Assembly (NCBI RefSeq): GCF_000004195.4
Contig: NC_030680.2
Location: 142,167,545 to 142,231,544 of the forward strand
Direction of reading: 5' to 3'
DNA: 64,000 nt
Origin: Xenopus tropicalis
Taxonomy: Eukaryota; Chordata; Amphibia; Anura; Pipidae
Positions 45,637 to 55,586 of this stretch are shown here, one piece after another. The notes under the pieces were generated by a model. That model saw only the letters and a program-made list of their open reading frames with translations, ran no database searches and was not told where the DNA came from. How positions within the stretch are numbered: the first letter of the stretch is position 1; every line of letters starts with the position of its first letter. The position numbers were made by a program, and so were the translations under genes.

Positions 45637-46195
45637 AGGGCCAATATTTGGACTATATATACAGACTTATATAGACTTATATAATGTCCCTGTCTCAGCC
45701 ATGTCCAGGGCCAACATGAGAAACCACAGAGGCATGGACTACTTAGTTGGAATGGGCTTCCCCTTCTGGGGGACCCAGATTTTTAGGCCACTGGCCAACC
45801 AGGGCCCCTGTAAAGCAGCCTTTCCAACTAACTACAACTAGACCCATGTCCAATTAGAAAATTCATGATAACGCCCCCCCGATTCACCAAAACCCTGGAT
45901 ATCTACCCCCGCAACCCAACCAACAGATTTCTTCCATCATGTCTCTCCGAGACACCTCTATCATAGAATCCCTGCCTGATGGCCGCCCTCATCATGCCTT
46001 TCCCTCACCATTTTACTTTTTATTTATTACCTACAACAACTGCCCCACAGGGTACCACTTGGAGTGACCCCCCTTTAGGACTTTCTAAAGGCAGCTCTGT
46101 ATGGATATTTGGGAAGGACATTACACTGCAGTTTAGGCACAAGTTCTATGGCATTAGGCTTTTTAGTGACCCAATATGACACCGGTACAGGTATC
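45637..46195. other. Non-coding DNA
   Basis: Nothing recognised; short frames only. Confidence 0.45.
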
Positions 46196-46197
46196 GG

Positions 46198-47181
46198 ACC
46201 CCTTATCAGGAAACCCATTATCCAGAAAGTTCCGAATTATAGAAAGGCCGTCTCCCATAGACTCCATTATAATCAAATAATTCACATTTTTAAAAATGGT
46301 TTCCTTTTTCTCTGTAATAAAAAAACTGTAACTTGTACTTGATTCCAACTAAGATATAATTACCCCTTATTGGGGGCAGAACAGCCCTATTGGGTTTATT
46401 TCATGGTTAAATGATTCCCTTTTCTCTGTAATAATAAAACAGTACCTGTACTTGATCCCAACTAAGATATAATTACCCCTTATTGGGGCAGAACAGCCCT
46501 ATTGGGTTTATTTAATGGTTAAATGATTCCCTTTTCTCTGTAATAATAAAACAGTACCTGTACTTGATCCCAACTAAGATATAATTACCCCTTATTGGGG
46601 CAGAACAGCCCTATTGGGTTTATTTAATGGTTAAATGATTCCCTTTTCTCTGTAATAATAAAACAGTACCTGTACTTGATCCCAACTAAGATATAATTGC
46701 CCCTTATTGGGGGCAGAACAGCCCTATTGGGTTTATTTAATGGTTAAATGATTCCCTTTTCTCTGTAATAATAAAACAGTACCTGTACTTGATCCCAACT
46801 AAGATATAATTACCCCTTATTGGGGCAGAACAGCCCTATTGGGTTTATTTAATGGTTAAATGATTCCCTTTTCTCTGTAATAATAAAACAGTACCTGTAC
46901 TTGATCCCAACTAAGATATAATTACCCCTTATTGGGGGCAGAACAGCCCTATTGGGTTTATTTAATGGTTAAATGATTCCCTTTTCTCTGTAATAATAAA
47001 ACAGTACCTGTACTTGATTCCAACTAAGATATAATTAATCCTTATTAGAGCTAAAACAAACCTATTGGGTAAATACTGTTTAAATAATTTTTATAGTAGA
47101 CTTAAGGTAGGAGATCTGATCTCCTACCTTATCTGGAAAACCCCAGGTCCCGAGCATTCTGGATAACGGGTCCCATACCTG
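46198..47181 (-). mobile_element. Xmix-like MITE, complete, opposite orientation, about 7 units
   Basis: Ends CAGGTATCGGACCCC and GGTCCCATACCTG, each flanked by TA. The Xstir-like array is reversed (TGTACTTGATCCCAACTAAG recurring about every 112 bp from 46336 to 47012). A 22-bp palindrome GGTAGGAGATCTGATCTCCT at about 47107 is unique to this copy. Confidence 0.9.
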
Positions 47182-47183
47182 TA

Positions 47184-47851
47184 CAACCGACCCACAGTTG
47201 GGCAGTATCAGGGCCCGGCTGAATTCCCTTAAGCTCCTCTGTGTTTCCCTGGATCCTGGTTATTCAGCAGTGGCTGATGTATTGAATAACATGCAGGGTC
47301 TATATGTCAACTTTGCTCAAGTGCCTTGAATCTCCATATTAATTACGCTTTATTAAGTGCGAGGTGTGATCGGCGCTTGAGCTAATCACCCTTTGCCTTT
47401 CTCGGAGGTGACTATTCAGCAGAAAGCACTTAGCGTGTCCTTAGAAAGCACTTTAATTGCCGAGCGGCTGTGAATGGGAAGGGTAAGAGCAAATGATTAT
47501 TATTATCATGGTACCTGACTACAAAAAGGAACAGGGGGATGACCATGCTGCTTGGCTGGTATATAACAGAAAGTGTTTCATTGGAGAAACAAAGAAAAGA
47601 CAGTTTTTAGATATTAGGGACTAAGATTCTAAATCAGGGGAGATCTTGGGCCCTGAATGTGTCTGTTATAATGAACCCTCCATCCTTTCCAGGGTTGGAA
47701 ACAGCCCTGGCCCTATCTCTGCTATTGTGCACTATAATGTTATAGGGATTTTTGTTCCAAGCCAGGAGCCTAAATGGTTTCAAGCTGCACATTATACTTG
47801 CTTGGAGTTGGGATGTTGGCATGGAGGAGAGCTGATAGGAACTCATTGCAG
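47184..47851. other. Unique non-coding DNA upstream of tafa4 exon A
   Basis: 47260-47520 is repeat-free, with AATTACGCTTTATTAAGTGC, GATCGGCGCTTGAGCTAATC and GCACTTTAATTGCCGAGCGG: AT-rich homeobox-like words beside CpG, as seen in conserved regulatory DNA. Regulatory function is inference only. Confidence 0.35.
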
Positions 47852-47859
47852 TGGAAACA

Positions 47860-48133
47860 CAGGGCTGGACTGGAGCATAGGGGCCCACTGGGGCTGGGAC
47901 CTCAGGACCCTTCTCCTGACGTCCACCCCTACCCACCTCCCTTTTACCCCCTGGGGACTGGATTGGGCAGGGGAGTGGGGAAGAGGGTTGGCCCTGGAGC
48001 GGGGAGAGGGAGCGGCTCAGGCAGTGGAACTGGGGTGGCTTGGCCAGGGGAGCAGGCTTGGGTCTCCAGGGCCCATGAGGCCTGGGGCCCACCGGGTTTT
48101 TTCCTGGTTTCCCAACAGCCCACTCCAACCCTG
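47860..48133. mobile_element. hAT-like MITE, CAGGGYTGGACTGG family
   Basis: 274 bp. Ends CAGGGCTGGACTGGAGC and CCCACTCCAACCCTG. Flanks TGGAAACA and AGGAAACA (47852-47859 and 48134-48141) are an 8-bp duplication with one change. The 162 to 193-residue frames on both strands here are by-products of its GC-rich body. Confidence 0.88.
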
Positions 48134-48716
48134 AGGAAACAAAACGTATGCTGCCAGGGCCAAATTTACCTTTCTTACCCTCTTCCCAGGTCCAAATATT
48201 CTGCTGCCAACCCACCCCAAAGCCCCCAGAAGCAAAACCCTCTCAATGCCATAATGCTATCCTTCCAAATTAACGAACACAGATAATTAACTGATGATCC
48301 TATTATCCTGATCTTTCATTCTCTCTCACCTTAAACTGGGGATCTGGTAAGAACCCAATAATGGGTGCCCATGCTGTTTAGGGTGGGCCCCCGTGATCCC
48401 CTTTAGTAATGTGAGATCTGTTATAAAACCTGGATAGAAAGTAACTGATAAATACAATTCAGTCTTGGCTGCTCCAGGGCCTTGTTAATATAATTTAGGG
48501 GTAGGGTGCAGAGCCGAGGCTGTTGGGTTGATAAAGTCACTATCTATGATGTTGATACATTGGCACACAATGATTTAGATAAAGGAACGAACCCCAAGAG
48601 ATCGATAAGGATTGTCACGCTGTATATTCACTGGGTCTCTGGTCTCTTGACCTTTATATGTTCCATTTGCCTTTGCACATCACGTCTCATTGCTGTCTGT
48701 TCTGCTTTGTGTACAG
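48134..48716 (+). other. tafa4: Intron or upstream flank of tafa4 exon A
   Basis: No repeat or coding signal. It ends with a pyrimidine-rich tract (TGTCTGTTCTGCTTTGTGTACAG) forming the splice acceptor at 48715-48716. This suggests that at least one more tafa4 5' exon lies upstream, not identified here. Confidence 0.55.
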
Positions 48717-48852
48717 GTCCCGGGCGGGGAAGAGATTTCATGAGATGCAGAACCGGTCACTTGCAGCTGCAAATGGGAATTTGGAGCAACTTTGAAGCAG
48801 AGACAAAATTCATTGTTTTTGACTGGAGCAAAATTTTTGACAAATCCCCAAG
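48717..48852 (+). other. tafa4: tafa4 exon A (5' leader and N-terminal codons)
   Basis: Seen: 136 bp between a strong acceptor (pyrimidine tract, TGTACAG) and a strong donor (CCAAG then GTAAAG). In the frame that continues into exon B there is no stop. The last codons read K-S-P and a split AG that is completed to Arg by the first G of exon B, giving KSPR-M. From memory, human TAFA4 begins M-R-S-P-R-M, so junction, phase and residues agree. The human first Met is Asp (GAC) here, so frog translation probably starts at the exon B ATG. In-frame ATGs at 48740 (weak context) and 48773 could give extensions of 38 or 27 residues. An out-of-frame uORF is listed separately. Confidence 0.75.
48745..48795 (+). 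other. Upstream ORF (16 codons) in the tafa4 leader
   Basis: ATG at 48745 has G at -3 (GAGATGC), reads 16 codons and stops at TGA 48793-48795, all within exon A and before the exon B start. If exon A is in the transcript this uORF would precede the main start and could lower its translation. This is inference from sequence only. Confidence 0.5.
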
Positions 48853-49802
48853 GTAAAGGCAACTTCTCCGCTGTATATTGGGCACTGGGGCGTCGGTTGT
48901 GCAGCGAGTGGACAGCCTGGCATTGATGTTTCTGGGGGTAGAAATGCTGCACCTTGGGCTTCTGTACCAACCCAAGGCAACCCCAGCCCTTTAGCAGGGA
49001 AGATCTCTGCCCCCAAAGATGCCCCAGTAGCCCCCCATCTTCTTTTCTGCTGATTCCCAGCACATACTCTGGGTTCCGTCACTTACCTGAGTTTAGGGAC
49101 CCACTCACAGTATATACTGTATATACAGAATATAAAAGTCACTGTGCAAGACTGATTAGTAATTAATCCACATTCACATTACATAGACCAGTACATTCTG
49201 CACCAGATTTGATTAATAATCAGTCCTGTGGCATCAGCTTTGATGACAGACAAACCTCATTTTCTGCTTGATGATAATCTCCAACAATCCCTGAGCTTGG
49301 ATTTTGGCCAGCAGCCCAGAGCCCACTGAACACGTGCAGTGCCACCGACACTTAAAAGACAGCCTAACAAGATCCAAGATGGGGAGCAGCTGGGGAGGAC
49401 TTTGCAGGCCTGGACCATTACTATTAGTGCTGCTGAACTTTAGGGCTGGTACAGTAAGTTCTGTATATAAAATATAGATGTTTTAGCCTTTAGTTTTATT
49501 TAAAGTTTTATCTTCCAAAGTTTACCTCTCTTTTAATGTAGAGAGTACCATAGAGCAACTGAGATCCCCTTACCATGGTGCCAGAACAGGAATGGAAAGA
49601 CACTTGGGGGGTGGTTGGTATAAACAGTTGGTACAATAGGGTAGAAGATAACATCATCAGGGCAAGATGGCAACAGTTATGTCAAAGATATGGCCAAAAT
49701 CTGTTCCCCTCAATCCCACCCTTTATTCTGATTATATAAATACACGGTTCATATGGAGCCCACCATTAACCACAGTTACTACCTAGGTGCTAGTACCATA
49801 TA

Positions 49803-50960
49803 CAGGTATGGGACCTGTTATCCAGAATGCTTGGGACCAAGGGTTTTCCGGATAAGGGGTCTTTCCGTAATTTAGCTCTCCATATCTTAAGTCTGCTAAA
49901 AATCATTTAAATATTGAATAAACCCAATAGGCTTGTTTTGCCTCCAATAAGGGGTAATTATATCTTAGTTGGGATCAAGTACAGGTACTGTTTTATTATT
50001 ACAGAGAAAAGGGAATCATTTAACCATGAAATAAACCCAATAGGGCTGTTCTGCCCCCAATAAGGGGTAATTATATCTTAGTTGGGATCAAGTACAGGTA
50101 CTGTTTTATTATTACAGAGAAAAGGGAATCATTTAACCATGAAATAAACCCAATAGGGCTGTTCTGCCCCCAATAAGGGGTAATTATATCTTAAGGTGGC
50201 CATACACGCACCGATATTATCGTACGAAACCTCGTTTCGTACGATAATCGGTGCGTGTATGGCATGTCGGCGAGTCGACCGATATCGCAGGAAGCTGCCG
50301 ATATCGGACGACTCGCCGATCGGCCAAGTTTGAAAATTTTGATCGGGCGCCATAGAAGGCGCCTGACCAAAATTCTCCCTTCAGAGCTGAATCGGCAGAA
50401 GGAGGTAGAAATCCTATTGTTTCTACCTCCTTACCTGCCGATTCAGTCCTGAATGGTGTGTGGCGGATCTTACGATGTTTCGTGCGACCGATGGTCGCAC
50501 GAAACATCGTCGGATCGCCACGTGTATGGCCACCTTTAGTTGGGATCAAGTACAGGTACTGTTTTATTATTACAGAGAAAAGGGAATCATTTAACCATGA
50601 AATAAACCCAATAGGGCTGTTCTGCCCCAATAAGGGGTAATTATATCTTAGTTGGGATCAAGTACAGGTACTGTTTTATTATTACAGAGAAAAGGGAATC
50701 ATTTAACCATTAAATAAACCCAATAGGGCTGTTCTGCCCCCAATAAGGAGTAATTATATCTTAGTTGGGATCAAGTACAGGTACTGTTTTATTATTACAG
50801 AGAAAAGGGAATCATTTAACCATTAAATAAACCCAATAGGGCTGTTCTGCCCCCAATAAGGGGTAATTATATCTTAGTTGGGATCAAGTACAGGTACTGT
50901 TTTATTATTACAGAGAAAAGAGAATCATTTAACCATTAAATAAACCCAATAGGATTGTTG
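49803..50960 (+). mobile_element. Xmix-like MITE, right end missing, interrupted by a nested MITE
   Basis: Left end CAGGTATGGGACCTGTTATC follows TA. About six Xstir-like units (GATCAAGTACAGG near 49974, 50086, 50545, 50657, 50770 and 50883). The right arm is absent: sequence stops at CCCAATAGGATTGTT, about 34 bp before the exon B acceptor. It lies wholly in the tafa4 intron, in sense orientation relative to the other + copies. Confidence 0.9.
50194..50535. mobile_element. Harbinger-like foldback MITE nested in an Xstir-like unit
   Basis: 342 bp with perfect 15-bp ends AGGTGGCCATACACG and CGTGTATGGCCACCT. It splits the unit word ATATCTTAGTTGGG, leaving TTA on both sides (50191-50193 and 50536-50538); neighbouring units show the empty site with one TTA. 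Each terminus also forms its own hairpin (TATCGTACGAAAC and GATGTTTCGTGCGACC with their complements). The TTA duplication fits PIF/Harbinger. Confidence 0.96.
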
Positions 50961-50994
50961 CTAATAGTTGACTCCTTGGCTTTTTTCCTTGCAG
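50954..50994 (+). promoter_or_regulatory. tafa4: Splice acceptor region of tafa4 exon B
   Basis: TTGCTAATAG at about 50958-50967 fits the branch-point pattern (CTAAT). It is followed by TCCTTGGCTTTTTTCCTTGCAG as polypyrimidine tract and AG at 50993-50994. The presumed branch point lies within a few bases of the truncated MITE edge. Confidence 0.65.
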
Positions 50995-50995
50995 G

Positions 50996-51110
50996 ATGAA
51001 ATTCCACGCCAAAGTCACGCTTCCCTCTCATTGGCTCTTTCTGGCCTACGTGCTGATGGTTTGCTGCAAATTGTTGGCCGCCTCCAGTCTCCATTCCCGC
51101 GGGCAGGCAG
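50996..51110 (+). CDS. tafa4: tafa4 (fam19a4) exon B, start and signal peptide, partial CDS
   Basis: The TAFA family are small secreted chemokine-like proteins of the nervous system; TAFA4 is known as a sensory-neuron product acting on other cells after secretion. Seen: exon 50995-51110 between TTGCAG and GTAGGA, ATG at 50996 with A at -3, 38 codons plus one base. Residues 1-10 MKFHAKVTLP, then SHWLFLAYVLMVCCKL, a hydrophobic signal core, then a small-residue AASS stretch where cleavage is likely, then HSRGQA and a split Gly. From memory, human TAFA4 has the same SHWLFLAYVLMVCCKL followed by SASSQHLRGHAG. This separates it from TAFA1, 2, 3 and 5, whose signal peptides differ. The exon carrying the conserved cysteine domain is not found downstream, so the gene is incomplete in this window. 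Confidence 0.92.
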
Positions 51111-51685
51111 GTAGGAACCCTGAGCTCATTCCGTGCCGCCAAGGCCAATAAATAACGCGCTTTGGGGTTGGCTGAGTGCGTTCTGATTCCTGAATAACAT
51201 TTAACATTATGGTTTCTGCCTCCTTTATGCGCAAAGAATATTTCTCGTTTTTATCTCTTTGATCTTTGTTTCAACATCAGTCTTCTGTTATATTCATCCC
51301 TCCTCCTCTGTTAGCCCCCGCCCCAAAGGGAAAGTAAAACCCCACATTACACGTATTCTCTCCATATCCCTTTCTATTACCGCTTTCTACACTTTCCCTT
51401 TTTTACTGCCAGAGATTTCCTCGCTGCTGTAAAATCAGCCCTGAAAGTTGAATGATTTAGTATAATTTCTCGGTGTAACGGTCTCGGCTGCGGCCGGGTC
51501 GGCACTGACATCCCGGGGGGGGGGGATGACTTAGCATAATGCACGCCCGGCGCCAAGGATAGAGGCGGAATTCAATGTAACCCCTTTCCCTCCATTCAAC
51601 GCTATGGGGCCGATAGACCCTGTGTAAGAGAAATCTATTTAGGACAACTGAAAAAAACAAGTGAAAATGTAAATGTAAGAGGTTT
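51111..51685 (+). other. tafa4: tafa4 intron, unique-looking start
   Basis: Donor GTAGGA. CpG-retaining DNA with a G-run at 51514-51523; no repeat signature. No second coding exon follows within the window. Confidence 0.6.
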
Positions 51686-52095
51686 TTAAAGGGGAACTCA
51701 ACCCAAACACAACTTAAGCTGTATAATATAAAGCAATATAAATCAATTAAAAAATATGCAGCCTTTTTTATGATGTTTAATGTAATAATCTGGTTTGGAA
51801 CAGTTCCCTAAGCCCCGCCCCCTGTTCCCCTGGTGATTGGCTGACTACTTTGTGACTCAAATAAAATGTAACAGTAGTCGCCTGTCCCTCAGCCTGCCTT
51901 CAGCCTGCCTCCTCCTAATCCCACAATTCCCACAAGGAAAGGAACATCCCAGTGCAATGCATTGTGGGTTATGTAGTTCCTGCATGCTGTCTGTAAGCTG
52001 TGGGGAAGTTGTTACACTTTGTAACATCAATGTTTTAGTCCCTCCTCCCCTGCCAGGATTTGAAATAATGCAGAAATATAAGATTTCAGGTATTT
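51686..52095 (+). mobile_element. T2/Kolobok-like MITE, right end lost
   Basis: Starts TTAAAGGGGAACTCAACCCA. Contains GGTTTGGAACAGTTCCCTAA, TGATTGGCTGACTACTTTGT and GCAATGCATTGTGGGTTATG, shared with 25286-25815 (inverse) and 53301-53660. Confidence 0.82.
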
Positions 52096-52638
52096 ATCAC
52101 TGCCTCTCAAGAATACAATGCTGCTGAACGCAGGTGGGGGGGTATTCATAGGGGCATGTTCTTGCACCCACAGGCACTGGCAGTGAGAAATACAGCAGAG
52201 GCAAATGAAAATAAAATTGAATGGTACATCTGCTCCCTCTCCGACCTGCTGCTTTGCCTTTTTTACGCTGATACTGATGTTTACGCACGGGTTCAGCCAA
52301 TGATACACCAGCATCCCCTTGAGAGTACGTTCGTGTGCCTATAAATTCTTGTGCCCGTGCCCTTATTCTGAAGTGTAAAGAAGAGGAGATAGGGAGCGCC
52401 CTGCTCATTTTGTTCATAGGTTGCTAAGCAACAGCACAGAAACCGGGAGGAACTGATCAAAAGAGCGGAATGCACAGAGAGGCAGTGTTGCTAGTGGCGT
52501 GGGGAATGCACTCAGTGTGGCCGTATGGAGCCCAGGGTGGGTAGCTCAGCCGTATAGCATTGTATACATGTCATAAAGGGCAAATTAGATGCTGGGATTT
52601 TATTGGGTTAAAAAGCTGTGACTGGAGGGTTGCAGGAG
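52096..52638. other. Intronic non-coding DNA
   Basis: Possibly an old repeat at 52110-52360; nothing coding. Confidence 0.4.
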
Positions 52639-53290
52639 TAGGGTTGCCACCCAGTTGGTATTTGACTGGCTAAGCTGGAAAATGTATTACAAATTTACCG
52701 GCAGTATATCTGTCAATATATTTGTATGGGTGGAAACCCTACCTATCATCCCTCTCTATCCTCACTCTTTCCATAGCAGATCACCCCCTTATATAGAGGC
52801 CAGCCTCTCCCCAGCTCATTATCCCCACCCACTAGCTCATTATCCCCACCCACTAGCTCATTATCCCCACCTACCCACTTATTATCCCCACCCACTGGCT
52901 CATTATCCCCACCCACCGGCTCATTATCCCCACCCACCGGCTCATTATCCCCACCCACCAGCCTATTTCCTCAGCCAACAGCCATTATCCCCACCCACCA
53001 GCCTATTATCCCCACCCACCAGCCCATTATCCCCACCCACCAGCCCATTATCCCCACCCACCAGCCCATTATTCCCACCAACCAGCCCATTATTCCCACC
53101 CACCAGCCTATTTCCTCACCCATCTGTCCAATTCCCTGCCCTATCTGCTAGTGATGTGTGGGTTGAGAAATTTTCTACCTGCCCGCTCCCAACCCTAATC
53201 CTACCTGACCCCGCTTCTTCCCTCTATTCACAGACCCGCGCTCAACCCTCCCCCCAATGGCGTCACAAAAGGGGCTGGGCATAATAATAT
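52639..53290. repeat. TAGGGTTGCCACC-type MITE with internal minisatellite, right end unclear
   Basis: The left end TAGGGTTGCCACCCAGTTGG matches the family at 6954. The body includes GGTATTTGACTGGCTAAGCT and the 21-bp array below. Bases 53150-53280 (GTGATGTGTGGGTTGAGAAA ... GGGGCTGGGC) seem to belong to a different old repeat. Confidence 0.6.
52814..53108 (+). repeat. 21-bp minisatellite, about 14 units
   Basis: Unit CTCATTATCCCCACCCAC plus three variable bases (TAG, CGG or CAG). It yields a 7-residue period (HYPHPPA) in a 209-residue frame, which is an artefact. Confidence 0.93.
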
Positions 53291-53300
53291 TATTATTATC

Positions 53301-53660
53301 TTAATATAATAATATGGTTTGGAACAGTTCCCTAAGCCCCGCCTCCTGTTCCCCTGCTGATTGGCTGACTACTTTGTGACTCAAATAAACTGTAACAGTA
53401 GTCGCCTGTCCTCAGCCTGCCTTCAGCCTGCCTCCTCCCAATCCCACAATTCCCTGCTGCACACGGGATGTCAATAAGGAAAGGAACATCCCAGTGCAAT
53501 GCATTGTGGTTTATGTAGTTCCTGCATGTTGTCTGTAAGCTGGGGAGAAGTTGTTACAATTTGTAACATCAGTGTTTTAGTCCCTCCTCCCCTGTTAGGG
53601 TTTTAAATGATGCAGAAAGAAAAGAACTGTTTTGCAGTTGGATTTCAGCATATAAAATGG
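53301..53660 (+). mobile_element. T2/Kolobok-like MITE, left end lost
   Basis: Same body as 51686-52095, from ATGGTTTGGAACAGTTCCCT to GCAGTTGGATTTCAGCATAT. It carries the right-hand part that the 51686 copy lacks. The two partial copies lie 1.2 kb apart in the same orientation. Confidence 0.8.
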
Positions 53661-54646
53661 TATTTATTCCTACCCCCCCCTCTCAATACACTCAATTCCA
53701 AGCAGCTATTTCTCTTGTATCCCAGCATCCCCCCAGCAGAGGGCTCTAGCGAGCCACTATTCCCACAGCCGAAGCCGCTTCAGAAGGCCCAATGATTGAA
53801 GCAGTAAGTCTGCTTTTGCTAATTAAAATTATGAGTCATTTGTAATTTTATGAAGCACAATATGTCTCAGTGCTGGATGCTTTTAGCTCCCCGTACTTGC
53901 AAATGCTTTATTTCATATATTATTTAATCAAGATGCTTTTTCACATAAAAATAAACCCCCTTTTCCTTAGATCTGATGTTCCTCCAGCTTTTCTGGAGTC
54001 CAAACCCATCAGCTGGAGGGCTCTCAGTTTGGTATAAAGTGTCAGAAACCAAAAGATCCTGCCAAAAGTTGATCAGTTTAACCCTTTACACCCCCCGCCC
54101 ATATGTTCTTTCATATAACGATACCTGCCAATTGCTCATTTCTCTTGGAATTTGGCCCAGAGTTGACTCATTTTTTCATTCTAGAACGTTTTCCTGCCTT
54201 TTTGCCCCACGCCGTATCATTTATTGTTTATCCGCGCTGAATTGCACGGAACAAAAGAACAGAATGGAAGCGGCCGGGATAACGCAGGCCAAGGGCTACG
54301 GAAACAAAAGGGAAAACCAATCGCGGGGCTTGGAAATTTTTTCCTTGTTCGTTCAGCTTTGGATTGACGTTTTGAGCAAATTGTATCTTCATGTTGGACA
54401 AGTAAATTGCACAAATTCTGAATACAATGGGCGTCATTGAATATAAAGCGGAGATGCCGAGTGCAGAGCGGCCGGACATTTTAATAACTCTCTACTGAGA
54501 GGGTTTTTAATCCAAGCTTGATTGACGACAGTTGATTTCTTTGTTTGGGAAAGCTAAGCCCCCCCCCAAACCTAGATTTGGGGTAGGTAGTAAACACAGT
54601 AGCGCAACCCAGCAGCTTGAATAAGTATTAAAGAGTCAATATATCC
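53661..54646. other. Unique intronic DNA, candidate conserved element
   Basis: 54100-54480 is repeat-free with many retained CpG (GCGGCCGGGATAACGC, CAATCGCGGGGCTTGG). A 154-residue frame covers it (53976-54440) without recognisable domain or splice context; I do not call it a gene. Confidence 0.4.
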
Positions 54647-55080
54647 TCAGACTGTTCCTGCTGAATTGTGCTTAGTACAGGGGAATCCCTATGCTGCCAT
54701 AGTTTTATGGTATCTCTCTGTACAGGCTATGAGCAAACTTAGGGGGCTGTTCCTGCTGAATTGTGCTTAGTACGGGGGAATCCCTATGTGCCATAGTTTT
54801 ATGGTATCTCTCTGTACAGGCCATGAGCAAACTTAGGGGGCTGTTCCTGCTGAATTGTGCTTAGTACAGGGGAATCCCTATGTGCCATAGTTTTATGGTA
54901 TCTCTCTGTACAGGCTATGAGCAAACTTAGGGGGCTGTTCCTGCTGAATTGTGCTTAGTACAGGGGAATCCCTATGTGCCATAGTTTTATGGTATCTCTC
55001 TGTACAGGCTATGAGCAAACTTAGGGGGCTGTTCCTGCTGAATTGTGCTTAGTACAGGGGAATACCTATATGGTATCTCT
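54647..55080 (+). repeat. 94-bp tandem repeat, about 4.5 copies
   Basis: CTGTTCCTGCTGAATTGTGC at 54652, 54747, 54841, 54935 and 55029. The first step is 95 (extra base in ATGCTGCC) and the rest are 94. Confidence 0.95.
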
Positions 55081-55145
55081 TGGGAGTTGTTTGTGCCATT
55101 CCTCGCCTCATTCTGTTTCTCGTGCCCCTGAAGGCATCATATCGC

Positions 55146-55148
55146 ATA

Positions 55149-55225
<77 letters not shown>
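55146..55225. repeat. (TA)n microsatellite
   Basis: About 80 bp of nearly pure TA. The I/Y-rich frames on both strands are artefacts. Confidence 0.97.
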
Positions 55226-55230
<5 letters not shown>

Positions 55231-55578
55231 TAGAGGTTATTTTTTTTGACATATAGATAAACTTTATCTCCCGTTGCTTGAATCTGTTGTTGAATAAGGA
55301 GGCCATAAAGAGGATTACAGAGCGTTGCACAAAACTTCTCTCTTATAGCAAAAGGTGTCAGACCCCCCCCCCCCCAGTGATGCTAATGCCCCCAACTTGG
55401 CCAGCCTGCAGCTATTACTTAGATTTAATTATTTGCTTGGTTGCCCTTGCCTAGACACCTTCTTGTTTCACTGGAGTCTTTCAGCTGGGGCATTTGCTTT
55501 ATAAGTGGCAAATGAATGCTCCCTTCTATTTTGTAGCTGTTGCACCTCTCTATACTTGGGCTTAACTTAACTGAATTA
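55226..55578. other. Intronic non-coding DNA
   Basis: C-run at about 55363-55374. Nothing recognised. Confidence 0.5.
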
Positions 55579-55586
55579 CTATAGGG

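Larger units (their letters stand above)
48853..50994 (+). other. tafa4: tafa4 intron between exons A and B (2142 bp)
   Basis: GT-AG intron: donor GTAAAG, acceptor TTTTTTCCTTGCAG. More than half is the Xmix-like element 49803-50960 with its nested MITE. The part 48853-49802 is unique-looking with no further exon seen. Confidence 0.72.

Noticed and set aside
47634..48286. Frames of 162-193 residues on both strands
   Set aside because: They overlie the GC-rich hAT-like MITE at 47860-48133; both strands are open only through base composition.
52655..53284. 209-residue frame rich in HYPHPPA repeats
   Set aside because: Product of the 21-bp minisatellite within a MITE-like sequence.
53976..54440. 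154-residue plus-strand frame
   Set aside because: No recognisable domain, no convincing acceptor and donor at its limits, and located inside the tafa4 intron. Kept only as a candidate conserved segment.
55043..55330. IY-repeat frames on both strands
   Set aside because: Translation of the (TA)n microsatellite.
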